A stretch of 64,000 nt of DNA, taken from NCBI GenBank assembly GCA_934339365.1, contig CAKRHW010000001.1:372001-436000 (forward strand), in the 5' to 3' direction. The stretch comes from an uncultured Lachnospiraceae bacterium (GTDB lineage Bacteria; Bacillota; Clostridia; Lachnospirales; Lachnospiraceae). Positions within the stretch are counted from its first letter, which is position 1. The number at the start of each line of letters is the position of its first letter. The notes below the pieces were generated by a model. The model was not told the DNA's origin. It saw only the letters and a program-made list of their open reading frames with translations, and searched no databases. Made by a program: the position numbers and the translations under genes. Below are positions 44,836-54,189 of this stretch, piece by piece.

Positions 44836-46578
44836 TTAATTTGGTGTAATTTCCCATTCTTTACTTTTTTCCTGAATATTAAAAAGCTTCGCATAGAGAC
44901 CGTTTTTTTTCATGAGTTCCTCATGTGTACCTGTTTCATAAATTGTTCCGTTATCAAGTACTATAATCTTATCAACATCTGTAATTGTACATAATTTATG
45001 TGCAATTACTATAACTGTTTTTCCAACTATCAGTTCTGATATAGCTTTCTGAACTTCTGTTTCATTTTCTGGATCAAGTGCTGCTGTTGCCTCATCAAGT
45101 AAAATAATCGGAGCATCTTTTAAAATTGCTCTTGCAATAGAAATTCTCTGACGCTCACCACCAGAAAGTGTACTTCCATTTTCGCCAAGAATTGTTTCAT
45201 AGCCATTTGGAAGTTTATTGATAAATTTATCACACTGTGCAGCGACCGCGGCTTCTTTTACCATCTCATCAGTAGCATTCATATTTCCAATTCTAATATT
45301 ATTCATAACTGTATCATGAAATAGCGTGACATCTTGAAATACAAAAGACATATTATTCATTAAACATTCTGGTGCAACTGTTGAAATATCAATTCCACCA
45401 ATATAAATCTTCCCTTTTTTCACATCCCAAAAACGTGCTATCAGTTTTGACATTGTACTTTTTCCACTTCCAGAAGATCCTACAAGTGCTGTAACTTTTC
45501 CCTCTGGTATTGTAACAGAAAGATTTTGAACAACCTCTGTATCTTCATATCCAAAGGACACATTTTCAAATTGAATATTGAAATTCTTTATTTCTTTTTC
45601 CTCTCCATCCATAAGCGGAATCTCAAACAATTCTTTTATATGCTGTGTGGATACCAATGTGTGAAATAACATTGGTAGAAGAGTTAATATTGATAGTATT
45701 GGTCCATAAACCCGACAAACTACAGTAAGAGACAAAAGAAGTGGTAAAAGCTCAATTTTTTCTCCCAGAAAAAGATGAATTCCAACAAAAACCGTAATAC
45801 CAATTCCTGCCTGCAATACAAATTGTGCAACTGAAATAATAACACCTGTTTTCATCTCCATTTTGATGGAAGAATTTTTCAGATTGCAAAATACCTTCTC
45901 AAGTTCAGAAAACTTTGTTCCTCCAAGATTACACTCCTTAATCACTTTAATTCCCTCTAGATATTCCTGAAGCTTTTCAGAAGCTCTTAATTTATCTTGA
46001 ACTTGTCTGCCTGATAATTTCTGCTGCAGCTTTCTGCTTCCTAATATGATAAGAAATGAAATTGGAAGGGTTCCGAAAATAGAAAGTGCCATTCTCCAAT
46101 CAAAAAAAATAATACAAATGCAGACAATTGTTGCAGAAATTATATTTGCAATTAATGGCGGAACAATATGACTCATAGAGTGCTCAATACTGGCACAATC
46201 CCCCATCATATTTGTTGTTAACTCAGCAACACTTTTCGATTGAAATACATTCATCGGAAAACGCCGTACAGTTTCGGCAATACGAATTCTACTATCTTCT
46301 GCTGCCGTATAACATGACACATAAGTTTTTCTGTAATCATTCTTTGAAGCGAGAAAATTAAGTATCATAAGCACAATTCCGACCCCAAACATCATCCACA
46401 GATTAGTCCATGAAACAACTCCACCATCAAGCGGTCTTAAAATCTCCGTAAAAATATTTACAACAACCACTACAGAAAGTAACGTAACGATATTGGTAAG
46501 AGTAACTGCCAAAATACCTTTTTGTAAATTCTTTGCAGCATTATCAGATAATTGAAATAATTCCTGTATTTTTTTCAT
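44836..46578 (-). CDS. ABC half-transporter, YbtP/YbtQ-like (second of pair)
   Basis: 580 residues: a six-helix exporter-fold membrane domain (about 15-310) fused to an ATPase with Walker A VGSSGSGKST, Q-loop SFVFQDVTLF, signature STLSGGERQR and Walker B IILLDEATAALD, H-loop IAHKL. YbtP and YbtQ of yersiniabactin loci have the exporter fold but are needed for uptake of the metal complex. Placement between the other half-transporter and the ECF genes supports a transport module, but direction cannot be told from sequence. Confidence 0.9.
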   Translation of the reverse strand: MKKIQELFQLSDNAAKNLQKGILAVTLTNIVTLLSVVVVVNIFTEILRPLDGGVVSWTNLWMMFGVGIVLMILNFLASKNDYRKTYVSCYTAAEDSRIRIAETVRRFPMNVFQSKSVAELTTNMMGDCASIEHSMSHIVPPLIANIISATIVCICIIFFDWRMALSIFGTLPISFLIILGSRKLQQKLSGRQVQDKLRASEKLQEYLEGIKVIKECNLGGTKFSELEKVFCNLKNSSIKMEMKTGVIISVAQFVLQAGIGITVFVGIHLFLGEKIELLPLLLSLTVVCRVYGPILSILTLLPMLFHTLVSTQHIKELFEIPLMDGEEKEIKNFNIQFENVSFGYEDTEVVQNLSVTIPEGKVTALVGSSGSGKSTMSKLIARFWDVKKGKIYIGGIDISTVAPECLMNNMSFVFQDVTLFHDTVMNNIRIGNMNATDEMVKEAAVAAQCDKFINKLPNGYETILGENGSTLSGGERQRISIARAILKDAPIILLDEATAALDPENETEVQKAISELIVGKTVIVIAHKLCTITDVDKIIVLDNGTIYETGTHEELMKKNGLYAKLFNIQEKSKEWEITPN

Positions 46579-46582
46579 TTTA

Positions 46583-48394
46583 TTACTTCCTTCCTTTCAT
46601 CTTCCATGCATTTGCTGACGTATAATGTTCCCAAAGGACAGAAAATCGTCCACCTTTTTTCATAAGTTCAGAAAATTTTCCACGTTCGACAATTTCTCCT
46701 GACTCCATAACAAGAATATTATCAGCATTACGAATTGTAGACAGTCTATGTGCAATCATAATAACTGTCTTATTCTTCATTAATTCTGTAAGTGCCTTTT
46801 GAATTAGATATTCATTTTCAGCATCTGCAAAAGAAGTTGCCTCATCAAGTACAAGAATTGGCGAATTCTTAACAATTGCTCTCGCGATGGCAACTCTCTG
46901 AATCTGTCCTCCTGAAAGTTTTGTTCCTTTACTTCCATAAATTGTGTGATATCCTTCCGGCAGAGATTCAATTAAATCATGACATTGTGCAGCCTTTGCT
47001 GCTGCAACAACTTCTTCTTTTGTTGCACTTGGTCTTCCCATCTTAATATTATCCATAATAGAAACACCAAAAAGGAAATTATCCTGAAAGACAAAGCTGA
47101 CAGAATTCATAAGTTCTTTCATATCTATATCTCTAATGTCAATCCCACCAATCTTAACTGCACCTTCATCCACATCATAAAATCTCGGAATAAGGCTGGC
47201 AACAGTACTTTTACCTCCACCTGAGGAACCAACAATTGCTGTTACCTTTTGTGCCTGTGCCATAAAACTAATATGATTAAGCGTCGGTATCTGACTATTT
47301 TTTTCATAAGAAAATGTTACATCATCAAATTCTATACTATATCCTTGTGGGTTTAAATGTTTTCCATTTTCCTCAATCTCTGCAATATCAAAAATATGAT
47401 CCATTCTTTTAACAGAACCGGCAATATTTCCTGCATTTGCCATTGCATAAATAATCTTCATAAGAATACTTCCAATTACCGGAACAAAGATTAAATAAAA
47501 AATAAAAGAGGAAACAAATTTTTCATAATCTGTTGTATGACTTCCAATAAAAATTCCAGTTGGAATCATAAGAAGATAAATAGATGCAAACATGGTTGTA
47601 AGAGTCGCTGTCATCGTCTCTTGACTTAATGAATATGGAATCACTGCTGACATATATCTCTTAATTGATGTATTTAGTCTATTAAATGAGAATGCAGTTT
47701 GGTTAAATGCTTTCACTACTGATATTCCTCTAATATATTCTGTCGCAGCATTTCCCATATCTTCTAAAGCAACCTGATAATCATTCATAAGCTTTTTCGT
47801 TTTTTCTCCACCTGAAGTTGCACCATATCCTGCAAAAGCAAGAACAATTCCTAAAAAGGATGCAAGACCAAATCTCCAGTCCACTGTAAAAATCATGATA
47901 AGCATTACAAAAGGAGCGGTCATGGCCGATACCATATTTGTCAAATCATGAGCAATAAAGCCTTCAATTCCTTCAATATGATTATCCACAACTTCACGAA
48001 GCTTTCCAGAACCTGTTGTAAAGAAAAAACCTAATGGAAGCTTTGTAATGTGCTCCACGAAATTAATCTTAAGCTGGTATAGTGTTCCATATGCCGCTAT
48101 ATGAGCAAGTGCTGCTGAAAATGTATAGAAAATCAGATTAATCAAAACACCTGTAATAGCCAAAATTGCATAGAAATACATCTTTGATACATCCATTCTT
48201 GACATGTTCGGATAGACAGTTACAATTTCCTTAATTACAAAATAAATAGACAAATATGGAATAAACGAAGCAATGGTTGAAAGCACAGACATTACAATTG
48301 CCGCACTCATACATCCTTTCTTCATCATTGCAATCTCCATAAGTCTTGGAAACCCCTGCTTTCTTTCTGTGTTTTTTATATTCTTATTACTCAT
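46583..48394 (-). CDS. ABC half-transporter, YbtP/YbtQ-like (first of pair)
   Basis: 603 residues with the same layout: six membrane spans to about 325, then an ATPase with Walker A VGSSGGGKST, Q-loop SFVFQDNFLF, signature KLSGGQIQR, Walker B ILVLDEATSFAD and H-loop IAHRL. The last four genes share the pattern of a heterodimeric transporter followed by ECF subunits. The start overlaps the ACP gene by eight bases, so translation is coupled to the biosynthetic genes. Confidence 0.9.
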   Translation of the reverse strand: MSNKNIKNTERKQGFPRLMEIAMMKKGCMSAAIVMSVLSTIASFIPYLSIYFVIKEIVTVYPNMSRMDVSKMYFYAILAITGVLINLIFYTFSAALAHIAAYGTLYQLKINFVEHITKLPLGFFFTTGSGKLREVVDNHIEGIEGFIAHDLTNMVSAMTAPFVMLIMIFTVDWRFGLASFLGIVLAFAGYGATSGGEKTKKLMNDYQVALEDMGNAATEYIRGISVVKAFNQTAFSFNRLNTSIKRYMSAVIPYSLSQETMTATLTTMFASIYLLMIPTGIFIGSHTTDYEKFVSSFIFYLIFVPVIGSILMKIIYAMANAGNIAGSVKRMDHIFDIAEIEENGKHLNPQGYSIEFDDVTFSYEKNSQIPTLNHISFMAQAQKVTAIVGSSGGGKSTVASLIPRFYDVDEGAVKIGGIDIRDIDMKELMNSVSFVFQDNFLFGVSIMDNIKMGRPSATKEEVVAAAKAAQCHDLIESLPEGYHTIYGSKGTKLSGGQIQRVAIARAIVKNSPILVLDEATSFADAENEYLIQKALTELMKNKTVIMIAHRLSTIRNADNILVMESGEIVERGKFSELMKKGGRFSVLWEHYTSANAWKMKGRK

Positions 48395-48632
48395 TTTTAG
48401 CTCCTCTTAATTCAATCATATTTACAATTTTTCTTGGTGTTTCAAAATCTTCAAGATTTAAATCATCGAGGCTGATATCAATTTTAAACACTTCTTCTAA
48501 CTTCTGAAGTATTAATACCACTTCAAAAGAGTCCATATAACCTGAAGCAATCAGAGAAGTGTTTTCTTCTAGTTCAACATCCTCTAGTTCAACAACATTT
48601 TTTTTTAATAATTCATAAATTTTATTCAGCAT
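48387..48632 (-). CDS. Stand-alone acyl/peptidyl carrier protein
   Basis: 81 residues, acidic. The phosphopantetheine site is Ser in ASGYMDSFEVVLIL, with D-S as expected, and the helices LEEVFKIDISLDDL and TPRKIVNMIEL follow. The start overlaps the PP-loop gene by 11 bases. Being next to the SerRS-like ligase and PP-loop genes, it is the best candidate acceptor of their product. Confidence 0.92.
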   Translation of the reverse strand: MLNKIYELLKKNVVELEDVELEENTSLIASGYMDSFEVVLILQKLEEVFKIDISLDDLNLEDFETPRKIVNMIELRGAKNE

Positions 48633-49674
48633 CTTTATATTCTCCTTTTATGTCTTCAAATTTTAATCCTAATTTATTTAAAGATTCCTCAATCGCATCC
48701 TCAAAAATCGGGCTTTGTGAAATCTCTAAAGCTCTCTCTCTTGTCATTTCACCACTTCGAACAAGTTCACTGAGTTCTACTTCATGTTGTGCATATCCAA
48801 AGTCTTTTTCAACCATATACTGTGCAACATGATTAAAAAGACAATTCGACGAATTAATAGGCCAGCTTCTCTTAGAACGTTGAAATTTTAATTCCTTCGT
48901 TAAAATATTCAAAATTTCATCTTCGTCCCATTTTATATATTTAAATGGTGATATTTGAACTATATTCGGATAATGTTTACTAAAATATGCAGTCTGATTC
49001 TTATAAAGTTCTAATACATAATGATATTTGGGATACTGTTTTAAAACCTCCACTGTATTTCTATCTGACACTTCATAAATCCAAAAAAGCTCAGAATTTT
49101 TTATGTACTGCTGTCCTTTTGTATATCCACCAAGGATTAGATTTACCCCAAACTTGCTTGCAATCTCATGTATTTTCAAATCAAGAAGTGCATGACATAA
49201 TCTACAATAATAAATTCTTTTCTTTGATTTCAAAAACAAACCAAATACCTCTTGAATATCGGATATCTTAAATATCATACTGTCAATTCCAAGTATATCT
49301 GTAGCATTTGCTAAATTTTCTGGCATTTCTTTCAATGCAAATCCACTATCAATCATTACTGCAAGTGGATTTAGATTAAGAATTTTCTTTGCTATATAAA
49401 GTGTCATAATACTATCTTTTCCTCCGGATACACTACAGATACAATCATATTGTCCACCAGTTTTAAATTTCTGCACCTTTTTCTTTAAAATAGCCAATTT
49501 CTTTTCGTCTGCTATCTTATCAAAGCTGCCTTGTTTTTCTATACTAACAAAATTTCTACGACAGACATTGCAAACACCTTGATCATCAATCGTGATATAT
49601 CCTTGTATCTCTGGCATAACACAAGATTTACATACTTTTCTTTTCGGTCTTTTTACAATTCTCATATCTTCCAT
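48622..49674 (-). CDS. PP-loop ATPase with zinc-ribbon start (amidotransferase/thioamidation-like)
   Basis: 350 residues. Cys15/Cys18 and Cys35/Cys38 form a zinc ribbon (VCKSCVMPEIQGYITID and VCNVC), followed by the PP-loop ATP-pyrophosphatase motif CICSVSGGKDSIMTL (SGGKDS at 83-88) and a second Cys pair in YCRLCHALLDLK. This matches N-acetyl-sugar amidotransferases (WbpG/PseA type) in outline. Those normally use ammonia from a HisH-like glutaminase, which is absent here. In a carrier-protein setting, an adenylation that turns a C=O into an amidine or thioamide is an attractive alternative. Function is inferred; the fold is clear. Confidence 0.78.
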   Translation of the reverse strand: MEDMRIVKRPKRKVCKSCVMPEIQGYITIDDQGVCNVCRRNFVSIEKQGSFDKIADEKKLAILKKKVQKFKTGGQYDCICSVSGGKDSIMTLYIAKKILNLNPLAVMIDSGFALKEMPENLANATDILGIDSMIFKISDIQEVFGLFLKSKKRIYYCRLCHALLDLKIHEIASKFGVNLILGGYTKGQQYIKNSELFWIYEVSDRNTVEVLKQYPKYHYVLELYKNQTAYFSKHYPNIVQISPFKYIKWDEDEILNILTKELKFQRSKRSWPINSSNCLFNHVAQYMVEKDFGYAQHEVELSELVRSGEMTRERALEISQSPIFEDAIEESLNKLGLKFEDIKGEYKDAE

Positions 49675-49693
49675 GATTATTCACTCCATTTTC

Positions 49694-50875
49694 TTAAAGT
49701 TCTACATATCCGGTAATCTCTTTTCTTGTTTTCTCATCCCACTGGGAAGGATTTACTCCTTTTTGCGAGATCAGTGCATACGCCAAACGTTCAATTCCAA
49801 ATGCAAAACATGCTGTATAACAGAAATTTTGCTCCTCATTTTTTATTTTATATGGCTTTGAAAAATGTGTTCTATGAAAATTGATTGATCCACAAGATAT
49901 ATATGTTTCATGTGCTGGTATTTTCCATTTAAACTCCCTCTTGGAATCTCCAATAATTTGAAAATACTGTAACTTTTTATAATTGGATGCAAAAAAAGAA
50001 TCATTTGCCGTATCTAACCTGGTATTTGCATGAAAAGTTTTTTGCCAAAAATCCCACAAGCCTTTTGCCATATCCACAAGTTCCTTACACTGTTTAGGTG
50101 TTCCAACAAAAACATATTCTTTCATAAAAAACTCATTGAGTCTTGAAAGTTCAAATGTATTATCTTCTTCATTCCGAAAACAAGAGCCTGACACCAGAAA
50201 TTTTTCTGGTTTGTCCTTGCGAACCACCTTTCCTTCAAGCATCTCATATACAGGAACACAAGCTGCATGTCTAAGCACTTGAGATGGTACTTTCATCTGC
50301 TCAAAAATTGAAGAGTCCTCTATTCCAGCTTTAGAAAAACGTTCTAAAATATCTATATCATTTTTCATTGATGTTTCAAACATGATGTAATGTGGAAAAT
50401 TCTCAAAATATCCGCCCTTTGCATATCTCGAAACCGGATGAAGAACCGGAAATCTATATTCTTTTATTCCTTCAAATGTTCTTTTCCCATATTCCTCAAT
50501 CTTTGCATTAAAATACTGAAATATCTTTAAAAAAATCTGACTATACGAATAAACCCCTTTCGAGATTTGTACGACATCTCCACGTTCACATAGTTTCTCA
50601 TATACAGATTCTTTATTTATTGTTATTTCATCCGAGTGATCCTCTAAAGTCTTAATCTGAACTTCTTTCCCATTAATATTTCCCGACTCTATCATCTGAT
50701 AGAGGGATTCTATTTTTTCTTTTACCTCATCAATATCTCCATCTCTAACGAAAACTTTGATTCCTTTAGAATCCCATCCTACCTTTTGAATTTTCGGTGA
50801 AACATAATTAAGCATTTCATAAAAGAACTGTTCATTTTCTTTTGTAATTCTTTTCCTATCGCATTCAATAATCAT
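49694..50875 (-). CDS. SerRS-like amino acid:carrier-protein ligase
   Basis: 393 residues of class II aminoacyl-tRNA synthetase type. Motif 2 is seen as VSGSCFRNE (Arg234, Glu236) and motif 3 as CFAFGIERLAYAL (Arg363). Three candidate zinc ligands stand where atypical SerRS and aa:CP ligases have them: Cys206 (HAACVPVY), Glu253 (FFMKEYVFVG) and Cys356 (YTACFAFG). There is no long N-terminal tRNA-binding coiled coil, only about 120 residues of unrelated sequence. aa:CP ligases charge small carrier proteins rather than tRNA, with glycine or alanine in the rhizobial examples. Flanked here by PP-loop/ACP genes on one side and the NRPS on the other. Confidence 0.78.
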   Translation of the reverse strand: MIIECDRKRITKENEQFFYEMLNYVSPKIQKVGWDSKGIKVFVRDGDIDEVKEKIESLYQMIESGNINGKEVQIKTLEDHSDEITINKESVYEKLCERGDVVQISKGVYSYSQIFLKIFQYFNAKIEEYGKRTFEGIKEYRFPVLHPVSRYAKGGYFENFPHYIMFETSMKNDIDILERFSKAGIEDSSIFEQMKVPSQVLRHAACVPVYEMLEGKVVRKDKPEKFLVSGSCFRNEEDNTFELSRLNEFFMKEYVFVGTPKQCKELVDMAKGLWDFWQKTFHANTRLDTANDSFFASNYKKLQYFQIIGDSKREFKWKIPAHETYISCGSINFHRTHFSKPYKIKNEEQNFCYTACFAFGIERLAYALISQKGVNPSQWDEKTRKEITGYVEL

Positions 50876-50901
50876 TTTATTCCTCTTTTCTTTTTTAATA
50901 G

Positions 50902-53900
50902 TTATTTTTTTACTAACATTTTATTCCAACAGTCTATCCATGGGAGAGATAAAAGCTGAAACTCTGTTAATCCAATTTTTTCTGCAAGTTTATAGGCAGA
51001 TGTTTCATTTCCACCCATTTCATCAAAACTCATATCCTCGGTTATTTTGTCGTTTTCAAAAAAATTCCTGCAAATATTAAGGAATTTATTTTTTTTGCTA
51101 TTTTCTTTTTCTAATGCATCTAATTTCTCTTTTATAAGAGGCATCCAATCAATAATATCTGGATTTCCAAGAATATCATAGATCTCTAATTCCACTGCCA
51201 TCTCATGATATAGTTTTGAAATAAACTGCATTGCTGTTACGGAATCACCCCCTAAGTAATAATAATTATCTTCTAATGAAACTTGATCAACTTTAAGTAC
51301 CTCTGCAAGAATCTGAAGTACCTTACTTTCATGCTGATTCACATTTTCAGCTTTTTTATTTTGAGATTTCTGAAATTCGCATAATGCCAATTTTTTTCTA
51401 TCTGGTTTTCCATTATATGTAAGTGGTAGACAATCAAGTTTTTGGATGATTGAAGGGATCATATAGGATACAAGCTTAGTCTTTAAAATTTCCCTTACCT
51501 CTTCTTGTTCAATATTACCTTCATAGAAAAGTGTCAAATGTCCACTTTTTTTATGAACAATACAACAGTTCGTTGAAATTGTAGGAATTTCGTTGACTTT
51601 TCTTTCAATTCCACTTAATTCAATTCTCTTACCATTTATTTTTATTTGATTATCCATACGACCCATAAATCGAATATTTCCATCCGGCAAATACATTCCC
51701 TTGTCTCCACTTTCATACATATACTTTTTAAAAACCTGTCGGAAATGCTTTTTAGTTTCCTTTGCATTACCAGCATAACCTTTTGCCACACCAACGCCTT
51801 CTATATACATAATTCCAGGAACCCCTATCGGACATTTTCTAAATCGTTTATCAAATATATGATACTTAGTATTCGCAAATGGTTTCCCATATGGAATATA
51901 TTCTCTCTCTAAATCCTCTTTACAAATCTTATAAGATATATTCCAAATTGTCGTTTCTGTTGGTCCACCAACACTATACACAAAAGCTTCTGGTGAATAC
52001 TGAAATAACTTTCTTACTGTATTAGTTCTAATCCAATCGCCTCCTAATACAATCCTTCTGATATTTTTCATTGCATTTAACATATTGTCATCTTCTAACA
52101 TAAGAACCATTTCTATCATTGCAGGAACAGAATTCCAAAATGTTACATGATACTTCTGAATTAACTCTAACAGATACTTAGGATCTTTCACCCTTGCATA
52201 ATCCGGTAAAACTACACTTCCACCAATTACAAACATCCCCAAATAATCGTATAATGCCATATCATGACAAAAGTTTGTCACTGCAATTGCTCTTACATTT
52301 CTTTCTTCTTTTAGCTGAAAACGTTCTTTCGAATGAATGAGACAATTAATTATCCCATCTTCTTTCACAAGAACACTCTTTGGATGTCCTGTTGTCCCTG
52401 ATGTGTTAATGATAATTGTAATATCATTTTTCGTATTTTTTTTATTAACAAATCTCTTTTCCTTTTCTTCTGCCGTAAGCACTTCTAGATATGTCTTTAC
52501 GTTACAAATAATGTTTTTTGTTTTTTTCTTTAATATCTCATCAGTAATTACCAAAGAAATATCTGCCTGATTAATACAATAGTTAATATCTTCCATTGGA
52601 AGGGTTGTCTCAATTGGCATATAAGAAATATTAGAATAAATAGCTGCCAATGCCATAATTATCTGACCGACACCTTTTCCCATAAAAATTCCAATTCGAC
52701 ATTCTTTATCATTTCTTTTGAAATCTAAAAGCTTATTTGCAATATTAACAGCCATCTCATTTAATTCTTTATAGGAATAATTTTTTTCTTCTGTAATTAA
52801 TGCAATTTTTTTGGAATTACAATCCATACTTTCTCTTATAAGATTTTGTAACGAAAGATTCCCTAAGAAGCATTCTGTTTCATTTACTTGCTGAATTATT
52901 TCTTTATCTTTGCTATAAAGCGGAATTTCATTTTCCCCTTCTTTATGCTCTGAAAAAGGAATCATAAACAATAGTTCCATAAAATGTGAGCATAATCGAT
53001 GAATCATCTCATCTTTCACATATTCCGTCCGATACGTCATCATCAACAGCATTCCTTCTTCATCTGGAAATATTACGGTTTCAACGTCAAGAGAACCAGT
53101 TTCAACTCTCACTGACTTTCTTTTAAAAGGACATTTCTCATTTTGTTTCGAAGACATGATTGCTGTAAAAGACCACCCAAGTTTTATCTGCTGTTTTTGC
53201 TTTTCTTGTGCAATCTTTAAAATATCAGCACCACTCACTGCATTGTGCTCCTGTATCTCCCAAAGTTGTTCTTGAATTCGCTGAGCTGTATCTAACAGAC
53301 TTTCTTTTTTAGCTTCATAAGGAAAAGGAACAAAATCTGTAAGCATTCCTACCGTATTTTCAATATCATCAAGTTCATAATCTCTTATCGAGACAGGCAT
53401 AGATATCAAAAACTTATCCATGTTAGAATACCGGTCTAATATTCTTAAATATGTTGCAAAAAGCAAAGCATATAATGACATAAAATTCTTCCCGGCAACC
53501 TGTTGTAAATGCTTGCAAAGTTTCGGTGGGATTTTTTTTATCACAAACTTTGTTTCCTTGCTATCCGAATGATTCTTACATTTATTAATGGAATATCCTT
53601 GCATTTCAGTGGTTATTTTGTTTTCCCAATATTGGATATCATCATTCCGTTTTTCTTTGTTTTTCTGATTCAGAAATCGAAAAAAATTCTTGTAATTACA
53701 CTCGGGACTGATTTTCTTTCCCTCATATAACTGTCCCAAATCTCGGATTAATATTTCCTGACTCTCTCCATCTATACCAAGGCCATCTGTTAATGTAATG
53801 ATACTTGCACTTCCATCTATATAGCAAAGTACATATATTTTCTGTAAAGCAGTTCCACCAATAAATGCTAATTTAAAAATCGTACACAGGATACTTTCTC

Positions 53901-54189
53901 TTTCTGCTTTTGCATTGTAATAATCAGTATTCATTTGCTTATATATAATGGGGATTTTTGTCTCAAAATCAACAATCTGTAATTCCCTGTCTATATCAAA
54001 TGAAGCTAATAGCATAGGATGCATTTTGCATAATTTTTCAAATGCTTTCTCAAACCGATTTTTATCAAATTTCTCACAATATAATTCATACATTTCTCTG
54101 TCAGGAGAAATCGTATTTAAAGATAATCCCTTTCTCCTAATACAATTATTCTTTTGAAGTGAAACCATGGATATTTCATTTTTTCCCAT
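50902..54189 (-). CDS. NRPS: heterocyclization - adenylation (Cys-like) - PCP - degenerate carrier-like domain
   Basis: 1095 residues. Cy domain about 1-430: its catalytic motif DGLGIDGES fits DxxxxDxxS (Asp135, Asp140, Ser143), not HHxxxDG. A domain about 450-930: NTSGTTGHPKS, CHDMALYDYLG, WNSVPAM, LGGDWI, SVGGPTETTIW, YESGDKG. Reading the ten-residue code by eye gives D-M-Y-N-V-G-V-I-W against D-L-Y-N-L-S-L-I-W of known Cys domains, so cysteine is likely. PCP about 950-1020 with YYLGGDSVTAM. Residues 1034-1095 hold a second carrier-like segment, DEMGGNETSAYKL, with Glu at the Ser position. It follows the free PCP gene directly (TAA then ATG). Confidence 0.9.
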   Translation of the reverse strand: MGKNEISMVSLQKNNCIRRKGLSLNTISPDREMYELYCEKFDKNRFEKAFEKLCKMHPMLLASFDIDRELQIVDFETKIPIIYKQMNTDYYNAKAERESILCTIFKLAFIGGTALQKIYVLCYIDGSASIITLTDGLGIDGESQEILIRDLGQLYEGKKISPECNYKNFFRFLNQKNKEKRNDDIQYWENKITTEMQGYSINKCKNHSDSKETKFVIKKIPPKLCKHLQQVAGKNFMSLYALLFATYLRILDRYSNMDKFLISMPVSIRDYELDDIENTVGMLTDFVPFPYEAKKESLLDTAQRIQEQLWEIQEHNAVSGADILKIAQEKQKQQIKLGWSFTAIMSSKQNEKCPFKRKSVRVETGSLDVETVIFPDEEGMLLMMTYRTEYVKDEMIHRLCSHFMELLFMIPFSEHKEGENEIPLYSKDKEIIQQVNETECFLGNLSLQNLIRESMDCNSKKIALITEEKNYSYKELNEMAVNIANKLLDFKRNDKECRIGIFMGKGVGQIIMALAAIYSNISYMPIETTLPMEDINYCINQADISLVITDEILKKKTKNIICNVKTYLEVLTAEEKEKRFVNKKNTKNDITIIINTSGTTGHPKSVLVKEDGIINCLIHSKERFQLKEERNVRAIAVTNFCHDMALYDYLGMFVIGGSVVLPDYARVKDPKYLLELIQKYHVTFWNSVPAMIEMVLMLEDDNMLNAMKNIRRIVLGGDWIRTNTVRKLFQYSPEAFVYSVGGPTETTIWNISYKICKEDLEREYIPYGKPFANTKYHIFDKRFRKCPIGVPGIMYIEGVGVAKGYAGNAKETKKHFRQVFKKYMYESGDKGMYLPDGNIRFMGRMDNQIKINGKRIELSGIERKVNEIPTISTNCCIVHKKSGHLTLFYEGNIEQEEVREILKTKLVSYMIPSIIQKLDCLPLTYNGKPDRKKLALCEFQKSQNKKAENVNQHESKVLQILAEVLKVDQVSLEDNYYYLGGDSVTAMQFISKLYHEMAVELEIYDILGNPDIIDWMPLIKEKLDALEKENSKKNKFLNICRNFFENDKITEDMSFDEMGGNETSAYKLAEKIGLTEFQLLSLPWIDCWNKMLVKK

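Noticed and set aside
48622..49674. TilS, GuaA or ThiI-type PP-loop enzyme
   Set aside because: The N-terminal zinc ribbon and second Cys pair fit the WbpG/PseA outline instead, and no partner domains of TilS, GuaA or ThiI are seen.
49694..50875. Ordinary seryl-tRNA synthetase
   Set aside because: No N-terminal tRNA-binding coiled coil, zinc-triad residues of the atypical class, and location inside a biosynthetic operon argue for a carrier-protein ligase.
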